A stretch of DNA of 64,000 nucleotides, from positions 1 to 64,000 of the forward strand of contig USGU01000005.1 of the NCBI GenBank assembly GCA_900554415.1, written 5' to 3'. The notes below the pieces were generated by a model that saw only the letters and a list, made by a program, of their open reading frames with translations, was not told where the DNA came from and searched no databases. The position numbers were made by a program, and so were the translations under genes. How positions within the stretch are numbered: position 1 is the stretch's first letter; each line of letters begins with the position of its first letter. This DNA is from an uncultured Lachnospiraceae bacterium (GTDB taxonomy: Bacteria > Bacillota > Clostridia > Lachnospirales > Lachnospiraceae). Positions 60,085-64,000 of this stretch are shown here, piece after piece.

Positions 60085-60171
60085 AACGGAATAAATAATT
60101 GTAAATCCAGAATTCCCTTCAGTTCTTCGATATTAGCAGATCCTCCAACAATGCGTTGCTTTGGCGAATCA

Positions 60172-60672
60172 TTATACCCATCTTTCTATCATTTCTTTTG
60201 CGTTATCCACATCGCTTCCCTTGATTGCCAGACCTGGTGTCACATTTGCTTCTTTTGCCGCCTCTGCAATATGTTTTTCCGTCTTTCCGAGTCCGCTTCC
60301 TTCATGTGTACAGAATGGATGAATCGTCTTTCCTGTAAAATCATATGCTTCCAGAAAGGTATACACTGCCATCGGCATAGTTCCGCAATAGTTTGGATAG
60401 CCCAGATAAATTTCATCATAATCATTCAGATTCTCCGGCATAACAGCAAGTTCCGGTCTTGCATTTTCCTTAAAATCCTTTGCTGCTTCTGCGACACATT
60501 CTTTGTAATCATCTGAATATGGTACCTTCTGCTCAATTTTGAATAATTCTGCTCCTGTTGCTTCTGCAATCATTTTTGCTGCTTTCTCTGTATTGCCGAC
60601 CTCAATCTTGCGATACTGACCACCAAAATAATTTTCTCCTGCTCTCGAATAAAACGCTACTAATTTTGCCAT
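60172..60672 (-). CDS. Flavodoxin family protein
   Basis: 166 residues. The N-terminus KLVAFYSRAGENYFGGQY provides the FMN phosphate loop region of the Flavodoxin_4 group. YLGYPNYCGTMPMAVYTFLE (about 89-108) and PFCTHEGSGLGKTEKHI (about 118-134) are other FMN contacts. It would carry electrons or act as an NAD(P)H-linked reductase. GAGGAGAAG precedes the ATG. The ferredoxin-type aldo/keto reductase gene lies 73 bases away on the same strand. Confidence 0.9.
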   Translation of the reverse strand: MAKLVAFYSRAGENYFGGQYRKIEVGNTEKAAKMIAEATGAELFKIEQKVPYSDDYKECVAEAAKDFKENARPELAVMPENLNDYDEIYLGYPNYCGTMPMAVYTFLEAYDFTGKTIHPFCTHEGSGLGKTEKHIAEAAKEANVTPGLAIKGSDVDNAKEMIERWV

Positions 60673-60745
60673 AATTCTTCTCCTCTTTTATCTTAATGCA
60701 TTTACCTTTGCCATGTATTTCTATCTGTTCTTTTCTGTTTCTTTC

Positions 60746-61834
60746 TTATCCTTCAAACGCAGTTGCTACTTTTGTCAGCAGCTCCCGGATTGGAAGGTGC
60801 TGCGGACAGACCTGTTCACATTTACCGCATTTGATGCAGGAAGACGCCTTGCCGCCATCTTTGGTCGTATCCTGATAATGCGTCTCTGTCTTCCAGTCAT
60901 AAATCATTTTGTCATTATAGAAATCAAACAGAGTCGGAATACTGATTTTCATCGGACAGCCATCTACGCAGTATTTACATTCTGTACAAGAAATACTGTC
61001 CTGCTTCTTCAGGATATCCCTGACCTCTTCTACCGCTTTGTATTCTTCTTCAGAAAATGGTTGAAATTCTTTCATGTAACTGATGTTATCTTCCATCTGC
61101 GCTGTATCGCTCATTCCACTTAAAACCATGAAGATTCCTGGAAATGAGGAACAGTAACGGATAGCATAGCTCGCATAACTTCCTCCGCCCAGTCTGTCAA
61201 ACACTGCTTTCGCTTCTTTCTGAAGATTAATCAGGCGACCACCTTTCACTGGTTCCATAACAATAACCGGTTTCCCATATTTCCTGCACACCTCATAACA
61301 TGCCCAGCTCTGCACTACCGGATTATCATAGTCTGCGTAATTGAACTGAAGCTGTACTACCTCAATGGATGGCTGCTCCTGCAAAATTTTCTCCAGCACT
61401 TCTGCACTATCGTGGAAGGACATTGCAATATGCCGAATCTTTCCTTCCGATTTCAATTCCTGGGCAATCTCAAAAGCTCTGCATTTCACATATTTCTGAT
61501 AACTGTTTGCCTGAATGGCATGCATGAGATAATAGTCAAAATAGCTTACTCCGCAGGACTCTAACTGACTTTCAAAGAATGGACGGATATCCTCTTCTTT
61601 CTCAAAACAACTTCTGGAAAGCTTGTCAGCAAGCTGATAAGATTCCCGCGGATATCTAGAGGTAAGACATTCTTTTAATGCAGTCTCACTCTTTCCTTTT
61701 AAATAGACCCGTGCCGTATCAAAATAGGTAAATCCTTCTTCCATAAACCGGTCAACCATCTTCGTAAACTCTTCCTTATCTACTTCTTCCCCAATCATAG
61801 GAAGACGCATACAGCCAAATCCAAATCCTTTCAT
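60746..61834 (-). CDS. Aldo/keto reductase with C-terminal 4Fe-4S ferredoxin domain
   Basis: About 362 residues. The barrel begins GFGCMRLPM and has the catalytic Asp/Tyr in YFDTARVY (about 36-43) and Lys in QLADKLSR. The C-terminal ferredoxin domain shows CTECKYCVDGCP (about 277-288) and CIKCGKCEQVCP (about 331-342), each four Cys, for two Fe-S clusters. This type is common in anaerobic Clostridia; the substrate is not established. Start at 61834 follows GAAGGAGGAG. It may exchange electrons with the flavodoxin encoded beside it. Confidence 0.92.
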   Translation of the reverse strand: MKGFGFGCMRLPMIGEEVDKEEFTKMVDRFMEEGFTYFDTARVYLKGKSETALKECLTSRYPRESYQLADKLSRSCFEKEEDIRPFFESQLESCGVSYFDYYLMHAIQANSYQKYVKCRAFEIAQELKSEGKIRHIAMSFHDSAEVLEKILQEQPSIEVVQLQFNYADYDNPVVQSWACYEVCRKYGKPVIVMEPVKGGRLINLQKEAKAVFDRLGGGSYASYAIRYCSSFPGIFMVLSGMSDTAQMEDNISYMKEFQPFSEEEYKAVEEVRDILKKQDSISCTECKYCVDGCPMKISIPTLFDFYNDKMIYDWKTETHYQDTTKDGGKASSCIKCGKCEQVCPQHLPIRELLTKVATAFEG

Positions 61835-61931
61835 TTCCGTTCTCCTCCTTCTGTTGTTTTCCTTAATATAACGCATTTTCCCTCAAAATGAAATCTTTTC
61901 CAGCCATTTACTTTTTTTTCTTCCTATAAAG

Positions 61932-61940
61932 TGCTATATT
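61932..61940 (+). promoter_or_regulatory. Possible extended -10 of trkA
   Basis: TGCTATATT fits an extended -10. There is no clear -35. It gives a leader of about 100 bases with short pairings (TGCC/GGCA near 61964-61992) that I could not assign. Confidence 0.35.
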
Positions 61941-62047
61941 AGGTATGCTTATAGTTTTTATGATGCCAGGCACGAAACAATACGCAGGCACCATAGTTGG
62001 GGACTTTTTCCTGATATTATGTTATTGTAGGAGGATATGAGAATATC

Positions 62048-63436
62048 ATGTTTCAGAAGAAAAACGAGCCGAAGCATGGGCTTAATGTTATTATTATCGG
62101 ATGTGGAAAAGTGGGTGCCACTCTGGTAGAACAGCTCAGTCGTGAAGGACATGACATTACAATTATTGACCAGAATCCAGAACTTGTTCAGGAATTATCG
62201 GGCTTATACGATATTATGGGAGTTGTGGGAAATGGTGCAAGTTACAGTGTACAGATGGAGGCCGGAATTACAACCACGGACCTGCTGATTGCCGTAACCG
62301 CATCGGATGAGCTGAATCTTTTGTGCTGTACCATTGCAAAACAGGTCGGAGACTGCGCTACCATTGCCAGAGTCCGCACCCCGGATTACAGTAAAGAGGC
62401 CAATTATTTGAGAGAACGATTAGGACTTGCCATTATTATCAATCCGGAACTGATGGCTGCTCGGGAAACCGCAACCATTCTTTCTCTGCCGACCGCTTTG
62501 GAAATCAATGCATTTGCACACGGGCTGGCTGAAATGATTAAGTTCAAAGTGCCAAAGGATAACTATATTGACGGTATGACTGTGGCTGAACTAGGGCAGA
62601 GTCACACTACCAACATCCATATCTGTGCAATTGAACGTAATAATCAGGTATATATTCCTTCCGGAAATTTTCAGATTGAGGCGGGTGATATGATTTCCTT
62701 TATTACGTCCCGTAAGGTTGCGAAGGCATTTTTCAAAGATATCGGATATAAAAATACACAGGTAAAAAGTGCCATGATTATCGGAGGCGGTACGGCTGCC
62801 TACTATCTGGCACAGCAATTAATTTCCATCGGTGTTTCTGTCAAAATTATTGAGCAGGACAGAAAACGTTGTGAACTGCTCAGCATCCTGCTTCCGAAGG
62901 CAATCATCATCAACGGGGATGGCACTGACCAGTCTTTATTGGAAGAAGAAGGTATCCGCCACACGGAAGCCTTTATTCCGCTTACCGGAATTGATGAGGA
63001 AAATATCATGCTGACGCTGTACGCAAGACAGGTCTCTTCCGCAAAAGTAATTACCAAAATCAACCGAATTACATTCAAAGATGTAATAAATACATTGGAT
63101 TTAGGAAGTGTTATTTACCCAAAATACATGGCTGCGGAAGCGATTATTGCCTATGTCCGTGCCAAAAACGCTTCCCAACACAGCGAAGTAGAAACCCTTT
63201 ATCATATGTTTGACTCCAAAGCGGAAGCGGTTGAATTTATTGTAAAAGAAAGTTCAGAAATTACCGATATTCCTCTGAAAGATCTGCAGTTAAAGGACAA
63301 TCTGCTTGTCTCTCTTATCTGTCGTAACGGAAACATCATTTTCCCAAGTGGTGCAGACTCCATTCAAGTGGGCGATACGGTTATGATTGTCACAACACAC
63401 ACTGGCTTCAGCAGCATTCAGGATATTTTGAAATAA
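62048..63436 (+). CDS. trkA: Trk potassium uptake regulatory subunit
   Basis: 462 residues built as two RCK halves. The first NAD-binding loop is NVIIIGCGKVGATLVEQL (about 13-30) with the acidic end VIDQN, followed by TrkA_C (about 140-225). The second half starts SAMIIGGGTAAYYLAQQL (about 238-255) and ends in a second TrkA_C. It gates the TrkH channel at the membrane in response to NAD(H) or ATP/ADP. GGAGGA precedes the ATG but with 13 bases spacing. trkH follows after 12 bases. Confidence 0.95.
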   Translation: MFQKKNEPKHGLNVIIIGCGKVGATLVEQLSREGHDITIIDQNPELVQELSGLYDIMGVVGNGASYSVQMEAGITTTDLLIAVTASDELNLLCCTIAKQVGDCATIARVRTPDYSKEANYLRERLGLAIIINPELMAARETATILSLPTALEINAFAHGLAEMIKFKVPKDNYIDGMTVAELGQSHTTNIHICAIERNNQVYIPSGNFQIEAGDMISFITSRKVAKAFFKDIGYKNTQVKSAMIIGGGTAAYYLAQQLISIGVSVKIIEQDRKRCELLSILLPKAIIINGDGTDQSLLEEEGIRHTEAFIPLTGIDEENIMLTLYARQVSSAKVITKINRITFKDVINTLDLGSVIYPKYMAAEAIIAYVRAKNASQHSEVETLYHMFDSKAEAVEFIVKESSEITDIPLKDLQLKDNLLVSLICRNGNIIFPSGADSIQVGDTVMIVTTHTGFSSIQDILK

Positions 63437-63448
63437 GGGGTGGCAGAC

Positions 63449-64000
63449 ATGAATTTATCAATTATTCGTTACATACTTGGACATGTGCTGCGAATTGAAG
63501 CACTGCTGATGCTGCTTCCTTGTCTGGTCGCCGTCATTTATCAGGAGCCGCAGGGAATTGTTTATTTTGGAACGGTAATCGTAACTTTCCTTTTTGGTTT
63601 CCTGCTTTCCATGCGCAAGCCGAAAAACTCCGTATTCTTTCTGAAGGAAGGCTGCGTTGCGACTTCACTTAGCTGGATTGCCATGAGTTTCTTTGGCTGT
63701 ATGCCATTTGTACTTACCGGAGAAATTCTTTCTTTCACGGATGCCATGTTTGAGACCATTTCCGGTTTCACTACCACCGGAGCCAGTATCTTAAGTAATG
63801 TGGAAGCACTTTCCCACTGCTCTTTATTCTGGCGAAGCTTTACGCACTGGATAGGTGGTATGGGTGTTCTGGTGTTCCTGTTGGCCATTCTTCCGCTCAG
63901 CGGTGGTTCCCACATGAACCTGATGAAAGCAGAAAGCCCGGGGCCTTCTGTAGGAAAGCTGGTGCCAAAAGTACGGTCAACTGCAATCATATTGTATTCT
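63449..64000 (+). CDS. trkH: Trk potassium uptake membrane subunit, cut by right edge
   Basis: The first 184 codons are present. The ATG at 63449 follows AAGGGGTGG. Membrane helices are seen at about residues 15-35, 38-58 and 69-90. The first selectivity-filter region ETISGFTTTGASIL (about 109-122) and FWRSFTHWIGGMGVLVF are clear hallmarks of TrkH/TrkG/KtrB. It forms the K+ channel that TrkA gates. It ends at the window edge with no stop. Confidence 0.95.
   Translation, partial: MNLSIIRYILGHVLRIEALLMLLPCLVAVIYQEPQGIVYFGTVIVTFLFGFLLSMRKPKNSVFFLKEGCVATSLSWIAMSFFGCMPFVLTGEILSFTDAMFETISGFTTTGASILSNVEALSHCSLFWRSFTHWIGGMGVLVFLLAILPLSGGSHMNLMKAESPGPSVGKLVPKVRSTAIILYS

Noticed and set aside
61960..62010. 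GATGCC-containing stretch before trkA as a second copy of the 51373 palindrome
   Set aside because: Only about nine bases match and there is no matching second arm.

Overview
The window looks like chromosome of a low-to-medium GC Gram-positive Clostridia, most likely a gut Lachnospiraceae. The reasons are strong AGGAGG ribosome binding sites, the classic Clostridia gene order priA-def-fmt-peptidase-rsmB-rlmN-stp-prkC-rsgA-rpe-thiN, a HrcA/CIRCE-controlled clpB, an oleate hydratase and several NSS/AGCS/MATE transporters. No rRNA, tRNA, CRISPR array or intact transposase was seen. Most genes lie on the minus strand.

Layout. 1-313 is the start of a minus-strand mgtA. 314-1214 is a gene-poor scar with terminators and degraded fragments. 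1.2-7.5 kb is accessory: a divergent ribbon-helix-helix/acidic protein pair around four 10-bp phased repeats, a marR-MATE operon with a near-consensus promoter and overlapping operator, a truncated HIT gene, a GNAT, an alpha/beta hydrolase and small redox/membrane/unknown genes behind a promoter with repeated TCCGCATTT boxes. 7.5-7.85 kb is a compact type I toxin-antitoxin locus. 7.85-16.5 kb holds DJ-1/PfpI-MATE, ohyA, a TetR regulator, an ABC ATPase relic, and a MacB-like ABC exporter followed by a ZIP metal transporter. 16.5-18.4 kb is an AGCS amino acid symporter with a long folded leader.

18.4-35.6 kb is housekeeping: thiN, rpe, rsgA, prkC (four PASTA repeats), stp, rlmN, rsmB, a membrane Zn peptidase, fmt, def, priA and murE (DNPR motif, meso-DAP type). 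Next to this lies a three-gene set made of a second MurE-like ligase with a DDPA motif, an aspartate/glutamate racemase and an ATP-grasp enzyme like D-aspartate ligase. This set is the best candidate in the window for an unusual cell-wall or peptide-assembly function.

35.6-49.3 kb holds dinB, gap, clpB, an NSS transporter with a two-sensor hybrid histidine kinase, a phospholipid operon (flippase-like protein, pssA, membrane-anchored PLD enzyme) and an EamA exporter. 49.4-57.1 kb is a peptide-uptake operon (binding protein, two permeases, two ATPases) followed by an M55 D-aminopeptidase-like and an M42 aminopeptidase gene. The end holds a class I amidotransferase hydrolase, a PfkB kinase, a lipase-like hydrolase, an ABC-2 permease relic, flavodoxin, a ferredoxin-type aldo/keto reductase and trkA-trkH (trkH cut by the right edge).

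Three parts of the window may be linked by wall chemistry: MurE, MurE-like/racemase/D-Asp ligase-like and PrkC/Stp for synthesis and sensing, and the Dpp importer with M55/M42 peptidases for taking up wall-like peptides. That link is inference. All calls come from reading the sequence and from remembered family motifs; no database search was run.
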